Shown here: positions 8,936 through 16,876 of the stretch, piece by piece
Position numbering within the stretch: the first letter of the stretch is position 1
How the letters are laid out: each line of letters opens with the position of its first letter
Source of the DNA: Pseudomonadota bacterium
GTDB lineage: Bacteria; Pseudomonadota; Alphaproteobacteria; Acetobacterales; Acetobacteraceae
NCBI GenBank assembly: GCA_021851785.1
Contig: JAJZBV010000015.1
Coordinates: forward strand, 1 to 61,637
DNA: 61,637 nt
Direction of reading: 5' to 3'
Notes under the pieces: generated by a model
What the model saw: only the letters and a program-made list of their open reading frames with translations
Database searches by the model: none
What the model was told of the DNA's origin: nothing
Made by a program: the position numbers and the translations under genes

Positions 8936-9540
8936 CCAGAGGAGTTGCCGTTTCCGCCTGAACAAGGCGGAGCCGACGTCGTTCCCGTGGGGACGATGGG
9001 CGAGGTGATCTCGTTGAGAGTCCGGAGCCGGAGGGCAGCAATGCCCCGAAGGTCGCGAGACAGATTGAGACGCCTCGCCTTCCTGACCCCATCATGCGGC
9101 GGCCATGCGCCGACCGCGAAGAGAAGCGAGTGACCCGCCGGAAGGGCATGAGGCGAGAGAAACAGCTTGACCCCGACAACCCCAATCAGAGAAGACTCTT
9201 ACTGTGTCATAACTCATACGCCGTGTGAGGCGTTGGCAGCAAGGGCAGCGGGGGAGTGTCCCGGCGATCGCTCGCGCGATCATGGTGTGCATGGCTGCGA
9301 TAGAATTATCAACAGCTGAGGGCCGGCGAGACGGGGCAGTTCCGACCGCTTTCGGCTCCTATGCTACACTTAGAAATCGCGCCCATCGGGCTCGAAACAC
9401 AGCCGTAAGCACGCTGTCGTATCCCGCACCACGCTTTTCGGCTGCTTACAAGGAGCTTACATTGTCAGCCTCAGGCGATAGTGTAAGCAAAAAATGGCCC
9501 CGAAGGACCGTTTTAACCGCTTCATTTCCTTGAAGAAATC
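8936..9540. other. 605-base stretch without a recognisable gene
   Basis: The left part is presumably the 3' flank of the IS110-type element. The rest, up to the tRNA-Gly gene, has no frame with a protein signature on either strand. It contains four copies of GTAAGC or its complement at 9405, 9444, 9455 and 9483, a hexamer that also forms IS66-type tips, but no element can be delimited. Confidence 0.4.
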
Positions 9541-9615
9541 TGGAGCGGGCGAAGGGATTCGAACCCTCGACCCCAACCTTGGCAAGGTTGTGCTCTACCC
9601 CTGAGCTACGCCCGC
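9541..9615 (-). tRNA. tRNA-Gly (anticodon GCC)
   Basis: On the minus strand the sequence folds as a cloverleaf: acceptor GCGGGCG pairing with CGCCCGC, D arm GCTCAGGGGTAGAGC, anticodon arm with GCC between CCTT and AAGG, and T arm GAGGGTTCGAATCCCTC, then discriminator T and an encoded CCA (9543-9541). An IS256-type element starts 70 bp away, and the tRNA separates two blocks of insertion-sequence debris. tRNA genes are common integration sites, but no integrase or repeated tRNA 3' end was seen. Confidence 0.95.
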
Positions 9616-9685
9616 ATTGTTAGCGAGCGCTTCTAAGAGACATTGGTGAAAATGGCAAGAGCATAGAGATATGGTCTGGAAAATT

Positions 9686-10991
9686 GGGGATGTCCCGGCC
9701 TCTGTTGAAATTTCCAGGCGGCGTTGCCCACCTTGAGCCGGTAGGCTCGGGGTATCGAATCCACAAGAGGAGAGCAATGCCATGGACAAGAGTAGAGAAA
9801 CTGCCGACGGGACGCCAGAGACTTCGGTTGCCGAGGCCTGGCAGCAGGTCGGAGCAAGCTTCGAACGGTTCTGCCTGACCGCCGGGCTGAGCGCGCTGGG
9901 CCGGATGATGGAGCAGGACGCGATCGCGTTGTACGGCCCACGCTACGGCCACAAGGACGGCAAGGCCGGTCACCGCTGGGGCAGGACGCAGGGGCGCATC
10001 GGCTTTCACGGCGGCACCGTGTCGCTGGACCGGCCGCGGGTGTGGGCGCGCGATGGGAAGGAATTGGCGCTTCCCGCTTGGGAGGCGGCGCAGTCCGAGC
10101 ACCTCTGAGCCGCTGGGCGCTGAACCTGATGCTGATCAACGTCTCGACCCGCCGCTTTGGCCGGGCGGTGCGGCTGCCGGAGGGGGACGTTCCAGCATCG
10201 GCCGGCAGTGGCACCTCGAAGTCGGCGGTGTCGCGCCGGTTCGTGGCGTTGTCGGCGGCGCAGATGATAAGGAGTGGATGGCGGCCGACCTGTCGAAGCT
10301 GGACCTGCTGGTGATCCAGATCGACGGCATCCATACGGCATCCATATAGAAGAGGACCTGGTGCTGCTGGCAGCGATCGGGATCGACGGCGCGAAGGCGC
10401 TGCGGAAGGCGATCCGGCGGACGTTCGGCAAGCGCACCCCATTCAGCGCTGCCAGATCCACAAGGGACGCAACATCATGGAACGGCTGCCCAAGCACCTG
10501 GTACGCTTCGGTGCGGCGGACGCTGCGCCAAGCATGGGAACTGGACGACGCGGATAAGGCGGAGAAGCTGATCCGCAATCTGACGCGCCGGCTGGAGCAG
10601 GTGGCGCCCGGCGTATCGGCCAGCATCCTGGAGGGAATGGACAAGTTGCTGATGGTGGTTCGTCTCAGGCTGCCGCCGGAACTGCGCCGCTCTTTGGCCT
10701 GCACCAACATCATCGAGAACATGGTGGGCGGCATCCGGCGGGTGTGCCGCAACGTGAAGCGCTGGCGGGACGCGCCGATGGCGCTGCGGTGGACGGGCGC
10801 GGCGATGCAGGAAGCCGCGAAGGGGTTCCGGCGGCTGAAGGCTCACAAGCAACTGCCGGCGCTGCGGGCGGCGCTCGCTGCGTTGGGGACCAGACCGGCG
10901 GCGAGGTGCTTGCGTCTGATCTGCTGGCTGCGTAGGGTACTTATCGGGAGGTGGCCGTCAGGCGAGTTTCAACAGAGAGCGGGACAACCCC
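9686..10991 (+). mobile_element. IS256-family insertion element, degenerate, with both terminal inverted repeats
   Basis: The left end GGGGATGTCCCGGCCTCTG (from 9686, continuing TTGAAA) is matched in inverse orientation at 10991-10966 by GGGGTTGTCCCGCTCTCTG plus TTGAAA, about 22 of 26 bases identical. The 1.3-kb span holds one IS256 (mutator-type) transposase in several frames. The length is slightly under the family norm, in line with an internal deletion. Confidence 0.75.
9782..10935 (+). pseudogene. IS256-family transposase, frameshifted and internally deleted
   Basis: The protein can be followed through three frames: MDKSRETADGTPETSV up to about 10105, then LNLMLINVSTRRFGRAVRLP, then WMAADLSKLDLLVIQIDGIH, then AKALRKAIRRTFG onward to KRWRDAPMALRWTGAAM and KGFRRLKAHKQLPALRAAL. 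The first catalytic Asp (QIDGIH) remains. The segment between AAIGIDG and AKALRKA, which normally runs to the second Asp, is deleted, and a short tandem duplication (ggcatccata) lies at the break. Not functional. Confidence 0.85.
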
Positions 10992-10995
10992 GCAT

Positions 10996-11303
10996 ATGCG
11001 CCAGCGACTGGCACCGATGCTGTTTGAGGACACCGACAAGGATCTCGCCGAGAGACCCTGCGCTCCAGCGTTGTCGCCAAAGCCGAGCGGTCCCCAGCAG
11101 CACTCCACAAACAGACCACCAAACAGACCGACGACGGCTTGCCGGTCCACAGCTTCCACAGCCTGATCGCAGACATCGCGACACTGGCGCGCAACACCGT
11201 CACCACCGCAATCTCGCCAAACCTCCCGATCACTATCACCGCAAGGCCAACACCCATCCAGCAAAAGGCGCTCGACCTCCTCGCCATCCGCTGTACCCAG
11301 TAA
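10996..11303 (+). pseudogene. Transposase C-terminal fragment, probably IS1634/IS4-like, with a frameshift
   Basis: MRQRLAPMLFEDTDKDLAE reads in one frame. After a shift at about 11060, SSVVAKAERSPAALHKQTT, GLPVHSFHSLIADIATLARN and TPIQQKALDLLAIRCTQ read in another, ending at TAA 11301-11303. This tail resembles the C-termini of IS1634-type transposases of alphaproteobacteria, but the family was recalled rather than searched. The IS256 element abuts the left side and probably inserted here. Confidence 0.55.
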
Positions 11304-11517
11304 CCACCCCGCCATGTCACAAATTATCGTTCTGGATCAATGGGCTGTGCAATTTGGAAGAAGAAAGCTCAGGTTAGGGGGCTCAGGTCGCAGCCCAGCC
11401 GGAATCCGGCTTAAACGTATAAAAAATAAATTAATATATAAAAATTAATTCATATTTTCTATAGCAAAATACACGTAAAAGTGGTATACAAGCACAAATC
11501 ATAACTTGGAGGCGAAA

Positions 11518-12255
11518 ATGCGTGTCCTAGTGGTAGAAGACGATGTGATGATAATAAATGATGTTTTAGATGTATTAAAATCGTCTGGAGCAGTCGTTGA
11601 TCAAGTTGATACAAGTGTAGAGGCATTGGATCTTATTAATCACTACGAATATGATATAATTCTCTTAGACATAATACTCCCAGATGCAGAGGGTTATGAA
11701 ATAATTAAAAAAATGAGGGCCAATAAAATTGATGTACCTATTCTTGTTTTTTCTGGATTATCTCGTCCTCAGGCAAAAGTAAAAGCCCTTTCCTTGGGAG
11801 CTGACGATTTTATAACTAAACCATACGATAAATCAGAACTTATGGCAAGAATAAAAGCAATAGTAAGAAGAAGCAATGGATTCAGTCATCATATAATAGG
11901 CTCTGGCGATATTTCTATAAATACAGAAAGCAGAGAAGTGAAAGCGAAAAATAAAATAATACATTTAACAAATAAAGAATATTCTATATTAGAGCTTCTT
12001 ATATTAAGGAAGGGGTTCGTATTAACAAAAGAAATATTTTTAAACCATTTATATGGTGGATTAGATGAACCAGAAATAAAAATAATAGATGTTTTCATAT
12101 GTAAATTAAGAAAAAAATTAGCGTCCTGTGGAGCTGATAATTCTGTAGTTACGGTTTGGGGGAAGGGCTATATGATGAAGGATGACATTGTCTCTAAAAA
12201 CGTTAATTTTTTAATCAATAGTGAAAGTGATAGAAAAACGTTGCATGGTGTATAA
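11518..12255 (+). CDS. CtrA-like OmpR-family response regulator, AT-rich, probably horizontally acquired
   Basis: A 245-residue response regulator: receiver domain (about residues 1-118) with the acidic pair EDD near the start, phosphoacceptor Asp51 in IILLDIILPD and Lys in FITKPYDK, then a winged-helix DNA-binding domain. The DNA-binding half carries CtrA hallmarks: LTNKEYSILELL, FLNHLYGG, DEPEIKIIDVFICKLRKKL and VWGKGYM. The ATG at 11518 is chosen because GGAGG precedes it and it puts the phosphoacceptor at 51, as in CtrA; an upstream TTG at 11506 would add four residues. CtrA is the alphaproteobacterial master regulator of cell cycle, motility and GTA genes. Unlike every neighbour it is strongly AT-rich (ata, aaa, tta codons) with an AT-rich leader from about 11395. 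It is flanked by transposon debris and has no histidine kinase beside it. Confidence 0.85.
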   Translation: MRVLVVEDDVMIINDVLDVLKSSGAVVDQVDTSVEALDLINHYEYDIILLDIILPDAEGYEIIKKMRANKIDVPILVFSGLSRPQAKVKALSLGADDFITKPYDKSELMARIKAIVRRSNGFSHHIIGSGDISINTESREVKAKNKIIHLTNKEYSILELLILRKGFVLTKEIFLNHLYGGLDEPEIKIIDVFICKLRKKLASCGADNSVVTVWGKGYMMKDDIVSKNVNFLINSESDRKTLHGV

Positions 12256-12284
12256 AGGTAAATTTTTTATTAGCGACGACTGTT

Positions 12285-12336
12285 GATCGGCATGCAAAAG
12301 GGCCCGGTTATGGATAATCGGCATCCAAAAGCCCCC
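12285..12336. repeat. Two short direct repeats resembling an IS21-family end
   Basis: ATCGGCATGCAAAAGGGCCC (12286) and ATCGGCATCCAAAAGCCCC (12317) are near-identical repeats 31 bp apart. Multiple terminal repeats of this kind mark the ends of IS21-family elements. No istA or istB remains, so only the tip of a lost element is visible, immediately downstream of the CtrA-like gene. Confidence 0.45.
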
Positions 12337-12416
12337 TGGCGGCGGGCTCACAATGGCTTTCCGTGGGGGACATGTGAACCGCGCCGGGAATCCCCCGGAG
12401 GCTTTTGTGTCATACC

Positions 12417-12647
12417 GTAAGCGTCCGTCGACCTGGACTATTGTGTTCAAAGCCAGGGGAGCAGGGCGTCGATCTTGTGGATGGGATGATCCGCGATGCG
12501 TTCGAGGATATCGGCCAGATAGGCCTGCGGATTGATGCCGCTCATCTTTGCCGATTCGACGATGGTGTAGACGCAAGCGGCACGTTGTCCGCTGGCATCG
12601 GAGCCACAGAAGAGATAATTTTTGCGACCGAGAACGGGCGCTCGCAT
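12417..12647 (-). pseudogene. IS66-family transposase (TnpC), C-terminal fragment with element end
   Basis: On the minus strand from 12647 the frame reads APVLGRKNYLFCGSDASGQR, AACVYTIVESAKMSGINPQA and ILERIADHPIHKIDALLPWL, the conserved C-terminus of the IS66 transposase. About 30 bp past the stop (12447) lies GTAAGCGTCCGTCGACCTGG (12417 onward), which looks like the IS66 terminal inverted repeat. The catalytic region upstream is replaced by an IS110-type sequence on the opposite strand. Confidence 0.75.
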
Positions 12648-13010
12648 GCCGCGCCAGGCGTTGGTCCCGTCGTTGCCGCCACCCTCATTGCCACGTTGCC
12701 CGAGCTTGGCCAGATCGACCGGCGCAGCATTGCCGCACTCGCCGGCCTCGCTCCCATCGCACGCGACAGCGGGCGGCGCTCAGGTCCTCGATCCATCGGC
12801 GGCGGTCGCCCGATCGTCAGGACCATCCTCTATCTCGCAGCCTTCCAGGCGTCGCGCCGGGCTCCCGAGTTCATCCACTTCCGGGAGTACCTCCAGGCAG
12901 CGGAGAAATCCGTCAAGGCCGCCATCATCGCCACCGCCAGGAAGCTCGTCGTCACCCTCAATGCCATGCTCGCCTCCGGCACCGACTACCGCCCCGCAGC
13001 AGTCGTCTGA
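12648..13010 (+). pseudogene. IS110/IS116-family transposase, C-terminal fragment
   Basis: From 12648 the plus-strand frame reads PGVGPVVAATLIATLPELGQ, IAALAGLAPIARDSG, PIVRTILYLAAFQASR and ATARKLVVTLNAMLASG, the transposase_20 domain of IS110-type transposases. The open frame continues upstream to 12405, but that part is antisense to the IS66 fragment and is not transposase. It differs in sequence from the IS110-type copy at 8213-8935, so two separate elements were present. Confidence 0.75.
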
Positions 13011-13038
13011 TTACAGTCGCCGGCAAACCCGGGACGGT

Positions 13039-13205
13039 TCAGAGAAGGTTCTCGATGTCGGGTTCGAGGCGAGTGTCGGCCAGCGCCACCACGAGGGCGT
13101 CGAAAATGTTCGAGATACTGCCTCCGAGGATCTGCGCTTCGGGAAGCAGCCTGGGATGTCAATCGGCGTGGAACACGATCCCGCCATCGCCCAGGAAGCT
13201 GTCCT
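13039..13205 (-). pseudogene. Remnant of a DUF2493-type (plasmid/ICE-associated) protein
   Basis: A minus-strand frame reads EDSFLGDGGIVFHAD, a TGA stop, then HPRLLPEAQILGGSISNIFD and ALVVALADTRLEPDIENLL before a stop at 13039. This recalls the N-terminal segment of DUF2493-domain proteins that are frequent on plasmids and integrative elements. The family link is from memory and should be tested. It is fused directly to the start of a short-chain dehydrogenase gene. Confidence 0.4.
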
Positions 13206-13206
13206 C

Positions 13207-13270
13207 CAGATTCCCTCCCGAGAGCGCCGGCCACGCCGGTGATCACGATACCCTGCCGCGCGCCGCTCAT
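13207..13270 (-). pseudogene. Short-chain dehydrogenase, N-terminal stub
   Basis: An ATG at 13270 preceded by GGAGGGAGG begins MSGARQGIVITGVAGALGRE, the beta-alpha start of an SDR Rossmann fold with its TGxxxxxG motif. After about 20 residues the frame enters unrelated sequence. It lies 21 bp behind the crotonase gene on the same strand, so it was probably the next gene of that operon before a rearrangement cut it. Confidence 0.6.
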
Positions 13271-13291
13271 GCACTCGCCTCCCTCCTGTCG

Positions 13292-14140
13292 TCAGTTGCC
13301 CTCGAAAGCCGGACGCTCCTTGGCGACGAAGGCGCGATAGGCGCGGCCGTAGTCACGTGTCTGCATACAGATGGCCTGGGCCTGCGCCTCCGCCTCGATC
13401 GAGTCATCGACGCCCATGCTCCATTCCTGATGGATGCAGCGCTTGGTCATCGCGTGCGCGAAGGTCGGACCGTCGGCTAGCATCGCCGCCAGCTTGTGCG
13501 CCTCCGGCAGCACCAGCGCAGGCTCGATCAGCCGGTTGTAGAAACCCCAGCGCTCCGCCTCGGTCCCGTCCATCGAACGTCCAGTGTAGAGCAGCTCCGC
13601 CGCGCGCCCAGCGCCGATGATGCGGGGCAGGATGTTGCAAGCGCCCATGTCGGCGCCAGCGAGGCCGACGCGGGTGAACAGAAACGCCACCTTGCTGCCC
13701 GGCGTGCCCAGCCGCAGGTCCGACGCCATGGCGATGATCGCGCCGGCGCCGGTGCAGATGCCGTCGACCGCCGAGATGATCACCTGCGGGCAGGCGCGCA
13801 TCGCCTTCACGAGATCGCCGGTCATGTGCGTGAAATCCAGCAGGCCCTGCATGTTGCCGGCCTCCTGCATGCGCACCAGCGGCCCGATGATCTCGTGGAC
13901 GTCGCCGCCGGAGCAGAAATTGCCGCCGGCGCCGGTGATTACCACCACTTTCACCGCATCGGCATAACTGAGTTCGCGGAACGTGTCGCGCAGTTCAGCA
14001 TAGGACTCGAAGGTCAGCGGGTTCTTCCGCTCCGGCCGGTTCAGCGTGATCGTCGCGACCTTGCCTTCCAACGACCACAGGAAGTGCCTGGGTTCGTAGC
14101 GCGCGAAGTCGATGCGGTTCTTGTCGTGGCTTAGCGCCAT
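13292..14140 (-). CDS. Enoyl-CoA hydratase/isomerase (crotonase) family protein
   Basis: A 282-residue crotonase fold protein: substrate-binding [17 protein letters not shown], oxyanion-hole segments [12 protein letters not shown] and [19 protein letters not shown]. Both glutamates that act in classical enoyl-CoA hydratases seem replaced (GAGAII in place of GGLEL, and [12 protein letters not shown] in place of PEIxLGxxPGAGG). It may therefore be a hydrolase, isomerase or other crotonase rather than a plain hydratase. It stands 19 bp after the SDR gene in a three-gene minus-strand operon, with a broken SDR after it. A role in alicyclic or aromatic acyl-CoA metabolism is inferred from context. 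Confidence 0.8.
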   Translation of the reverse strand: MALSHDKNRIDFARYEPRHFLWSLEGKVATITLNRPERKNPLTFESYAELRDTFRELSYADAVKVVVITGAGGNFCSGGDVHEIIGPLVRMQEAGNMQGLLDFTHMTGDLVKAMRACPQVIISAVDGICTGAGAIIAMASDLRLGTPGSKVAFLFTRVGLAGADMGACNILPRIIGAGRAAELLYTGRSMDGTEAERWGFYNRLIEPALVLPEAHKLAAMLADGPTFAHAMTKRCIHQEWSMGVDDSIEAEAQAQAICMQTRDYGRAYRAFVAKERPAFEGN

Positions 14141-14159
14141 GGGAAACCTCCTCCTCTGC

Positions 14160-14906
14160 TTAATCGACCATCGTGAGGCCGCCGCTCACGCTCAGCACTT
14201 GGCCGGTGATGTAATCCGACCGGCACCCGAGGAAGAACATCACGGCCTCTGCGATCTCTTCCGGCTGGGCCACGCGCCGGAGTGGGATGGCGCGGATCAG
14301 GGCCTCGCGCATCTTCTCCGGCTGCGCATGGAACAGCGGCGTGTCGGTCGGACCGGGGCAGACGCAGTTCACGTTGATCCGGTTGCGCGCCATCTCGCGC
14401 GCCAGCGACTTCGTGAAGGCAATCAGCCCGCCCTTCGCTGCGGAATACACCGTCTCGCCCATGCTGCCGACGCGGCCGGCATCGCTCGCCACGTTGACGA
14501 TCTTGCCGCGGCCGCCCGCGACCATTTTCTCCAGTATCAGGCGTGTCAGGCGGATAGACCCCATCAGGTTGATGCCGATCACCCGGTCCCAGAACTCCGG
14601 CGCATTCTGCAGGAACGGCTGGATGATATCCCACCCGGCGGCATTGACGAGGCCGTCCACGCGTTCCGCGTGCCGCTGCACCGCCTCGGCGAAGCCAGCC
14701 ACCGAGGCCGGATCGGTCAGCTCTAGAGGCATCCACGTGATGGACAGGCCCTGCCCACGCGCTTCCTCTTCCATCGCGCGGCCGCCGGTCTCGTTCACGT
14801 CTCCGATGAAGACGCGCGCGCCTTCCCTGGCGAGAAGCAGCGCCGTCGCCTTGCCGATGCCAGACGCGCCGCCGGTGAGGACGACACTGCGATCCTTCAT
14901 TTCCAT
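14160..14906 (-). CDS. SDR-family dehydrogenase, BadH-like (2-hydroxycyclohexanecarboxyl-CoA dehydrogenase type)
   Basis: A 248-residue classical SDR: NAD(P)-binding TGGASGIG at residues 11-18, NAAG at 88-91, catalytic Ser141, Tyr154 and Lys158 (TVYSAAKGG), and a C-terminal [13 protein letters not shown]. The segments [10 protein letters not shown] and [12 protein letters not shown] recall BadH of the Rhodopseudomonas benzoate pathway, which oxidises the 2-hydroxyl of a cyclohexanecarboxyl-CoA. Fatty-acid 3-hydroxyacyl-CoA dehydrogenases are similar, so the substrate is uncertain. It sits between two crotonase genes in one operon. Confidence 0.82.
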   Translation of the reverse strand: MEMKDRSVVLTGGASGIGKATALLLAREGARVFIGDVNETGGRAMEEEARGQGLSITWMPLELTDPASVAGFAEAVQRHAERVDGLVNAAGWDIIQPFLQNAPEFWDRVIGINLMGSIRLTRLILEKMVAGGRGKIVNVASDAGRVGSMGETVYSAAKGGLIAFTKSLAREMARNRINVNCVCPGPTDTPLFHAQPEKMREALIRAIPLRRVAQPEEIAEAVMFFLGCRSDYITGQVLSVSGGLTMVD

Positions 14907-14908
14907 TT

Positions 14909-15679
14909 CTATGCCTCTTTACGGTTGGATCGATCAAGAAACCCACGCACGAGCACGCGCGTTCTGTGGTCCTGCAACAGGGCGCGCGTTTGCTCGATCT
15001 CCTCCCGGAACCCGTCTAATGCCGGATCGGAGGCGGACGTGATGCATGATTTCGCGGCGGCGGCGGCGTGCGCTGGCAGGGCGGCGTACCGCCGGGCAAT
15101 CGCGGTAGCAGCAGCGGGAAGTTCGGACGTCGGCTCACTCCACTGCACCAGCCCGAGCCGCTCCGCCTCCGCGCCATCCAGCACTTCGGCACCTAGGATC
15201 AACCGCAGCGAGGCAGCGCGGCCACACAGCCGGGTCAGGCGCTGCGTGCCGCCGGCACCCGGCAGCAGGCCCAGCCGCAACTCCGGCAGGCCGAGCTTTG
15301 CCTCCCGCGCCGCCACCCGCAGGTCGCAAGCAAGCGCAAGCTCCAGCCCGCCACCCAGCGCCGAACCGCCGATTTCTGCCAATGTCACACGCGGCAACGC
15401 CTCGATCCGCGCGAACAGCGTTTGGTAGCCACGGACCGCCACAAGCTGCGCCTCAACCCCGTCAGCGACCTCGAAGCGCGCCCGCATCTCCTTGAGATCG
15501 GCCCCGGCTGCAAAGATCTTCAGGGCGCTGCGCAGATGCAGAACCGACCAGTCCACGCGCGCTTCCAACTCATCAAGCAGGCGGACGAACCCGGCCACCC
15601 AGGCGTCGCTCATCGCGTTGACCGGCGGAGCGTTCATGGTCACGGTGGCGACACCCTCAGTGACATCGTACTCAAACAT
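14909..15679 (-). CDS. Enoyl-CoA hydratase
   Basis: A 256-residue crotonase with both hydratase glutamates in place: GSALGGGLELALACDLR and LPELRLGLLPGAGGTQRL. The oxyanion-hole segment is IFAAGADLKEM. It should hydrate a 2,3-unsaturated acyl-CoA to the 3-hydroxyacyl-CoA, feeding the SDR gene two bases downstream. It is first in the operon, with an AGGGAGGA ribosome-binding site. In the aromatic context it could act like BadK on cyclohexene-carboxyl-CoA, though general beta-oxidation is equally possible. Confidence 0.83.
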   Translation of the reverse strand: MFEYDVTEGVATVTMNAPPVNAMSDAWVAGFVRLLDELEARVDWSVLHLRSALKIFAAGADLKEMRARFEVADGVEAQLVAVRGYQTLFARIEALPRVTLAEIGGSALGGGLELALACDLRVAAREAKLGLPELRLGLLPGAGGTQRLTRLCGRAASLRLILGAEVLDGAEAERLGLVQWSEPTSELPAAATAIARRYAALPAHAAAAAKSCITSASDPALDGFREEIEQTRALLQDHRTRVLVRGFLDRSNRKEA

Positions 15680-15804
15680 TAAATATCCTCCCTGCGTAGC
15701 GTGCGGTCAGAACCAGCTTGCCGGCGCCGCTCCGCTCCGTGAGCACTGCCATCAACGAACACGGCGCGCATCCCCGCCACCGAGATGACGATCGATCTTT
15801 GCTC

Positions 15805-16827
15805 TCAAGCGCTCAACGGGCGGCGGAGCGCGAGGCGGCGAAGCGGTTCAAACCCCATGCGGTCGAGAAAGCTGAGCAGACCGAATTGGTTCCAATTGGC
15901 TTCGGTGCGCAGACTCTCGATGCGCAGCGCGGTGAGATTGATCATCAGTTGTGACAACAGCGCCGTCGCCACCCCGTGATGGCTGTGGCGCGGATCGACG
16001 CCGATGGTGTCCAGCACAGCTTCCGTCTCGGGATGTCCGAATTCCCCATCATCGACGCGCGCCATGATGAAGCCGGCCGGATGGCCGTCGATCTCGGCCA
16101 CCAGCGACATCCGCACCGCCGATTCGGTGAACGCCTCATCGAGCTTGCGGGCGAGGTAGGCCGCACGGGTCCGCCCGGTGATGCGGCGGTCGATGTCGAT
16201 GATCGCCGTGAGATCGGCGCGGGCCATCGAACGGACCGGCAGCCGGTCATGCGCGAGGGATTGGAATTCATCACCGTCGGCGGCGCTGTAATCGGTGTCG
16301 TGATCGGCGCGGGGCATGCGCGCGACCGGCGTGGCGGCGGGCAGGCGCGCGCCGCTCGTCCGCGAGAGAACGAGCCGTGGTGCAAGGACGAAACCATTGC
16401 GCGCGAAAAAGCCGAGAAGATCGTCCTCCATCCAATCGACCTGGGTCGCGAGTTCGCCGATGCCGCGCGCGCGCAAAGCCGCGACGAGATGATCGATCAG
16501 GGCGCGTCCGACGCCGTGCTGGCGGGCCAGCGCGTGTTCAACGCCGATAGCATCAAGCGCGGCCTCGCGCGAGGTCGCGCCGAATTCCCCCTCGTAGAGA
16601 CGCGCGAGGACGAAGCCGGCGAAGCGCCCATCGCGTTCGGCGGCGAAAGCAGCGAAGTCCGCCGGATCGCGCGCCGCGTGCGCCAGCCGGCGCGCGAAGA
16701 AGCCGCGCCGGCTGCGCCCGGAAAGCGCGCGATCGATCGCGATGACGGCCTCGAGATCGCCCCCGGTCAGCGGCCGGATGGCGGTGCCCTCGACGGTAGC
16801 GGAAGCGGTGGGTTCGATGTCGGTCAT
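15805..16827 (-). CDS. Tandem GNAT N-acetyltransferase (two GNAT domains)
   Basis: About 340 residues forming two GNAT acetyltransferase domains in series. Acetyl-CoA-binding motif A appears as ARQHGVGRALIDHL in the first half and HSHHGVATALLSQL in the second, and each half begins with a similar IRPL or VRSM segment plus IxIDRxLSGR or IDRRITGR, showing internal duplication. The ATG at 16827 has a GGAGGAG site; an in-frame ATG at 16857 would add ten Glu/Lys-rich residues. It lies about 50 bp behind the hemerythrin gene downstream of hcrCAB on the same strand. Protein lysine acetyltransferases control acyl-CoA ligases in Rhodopseudomonas, so a regulatory role is conceivable but unproven. The 125 bp between it and the enoyl-CoA hydratase gene hold nothing recognisable. 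Confidence 0.8.
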   Translation of the reverse strand: MTDIEPTASATVEGTAIRPLTGGDLEAVIAIDRALSGRSRRGFFARRLAHAARDPADFAAFAAERDGRFAGFVLARLYEGEFGATSREAALDAIGVEHALARQHGVGRALIDHLVAALRARGIGELATQVDWMEDDLLGFFARNGFVLAPRLVLSRTSGARLPAATPVARMPRADHDTDYSAADGDEFQSLAHDRLPVRSMARADLTAIIDIDRRITGRTRAAYLARKLDEAFTESAVRMSLVAEIDGHPAGFIMARVDDGEFGHPETEAVLDTIGVDPRHSHHGVATALLSQLMINLTALRIESLRTEANWNQFGLLSFLDRMGFEPLRRLALRRPLSA

Positions 16828-16876
16828 GGCCTCTTTCTCCTCCACTTTCTCCTCCATGGGTCGGCTGGCCGCACGA

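Noticed and set aside
9405-9488. Four GTAAGC/GCTTAC hexamers upstream of tRNA-Gly as an IS66 end or attachment site
   Set aside because: The hexamers lack the extended IS66 tip sequence seen at 12417 and have no regular spacing. Chance or scrap DNA is as likely.
9541-13270. Genomic island integrated at tRNA-Gly
   Set aside because: No integrase gene and no second copy of the tRNA 3' end was found in the window, so site-specific integration is not supported. IS activity explains the debris.
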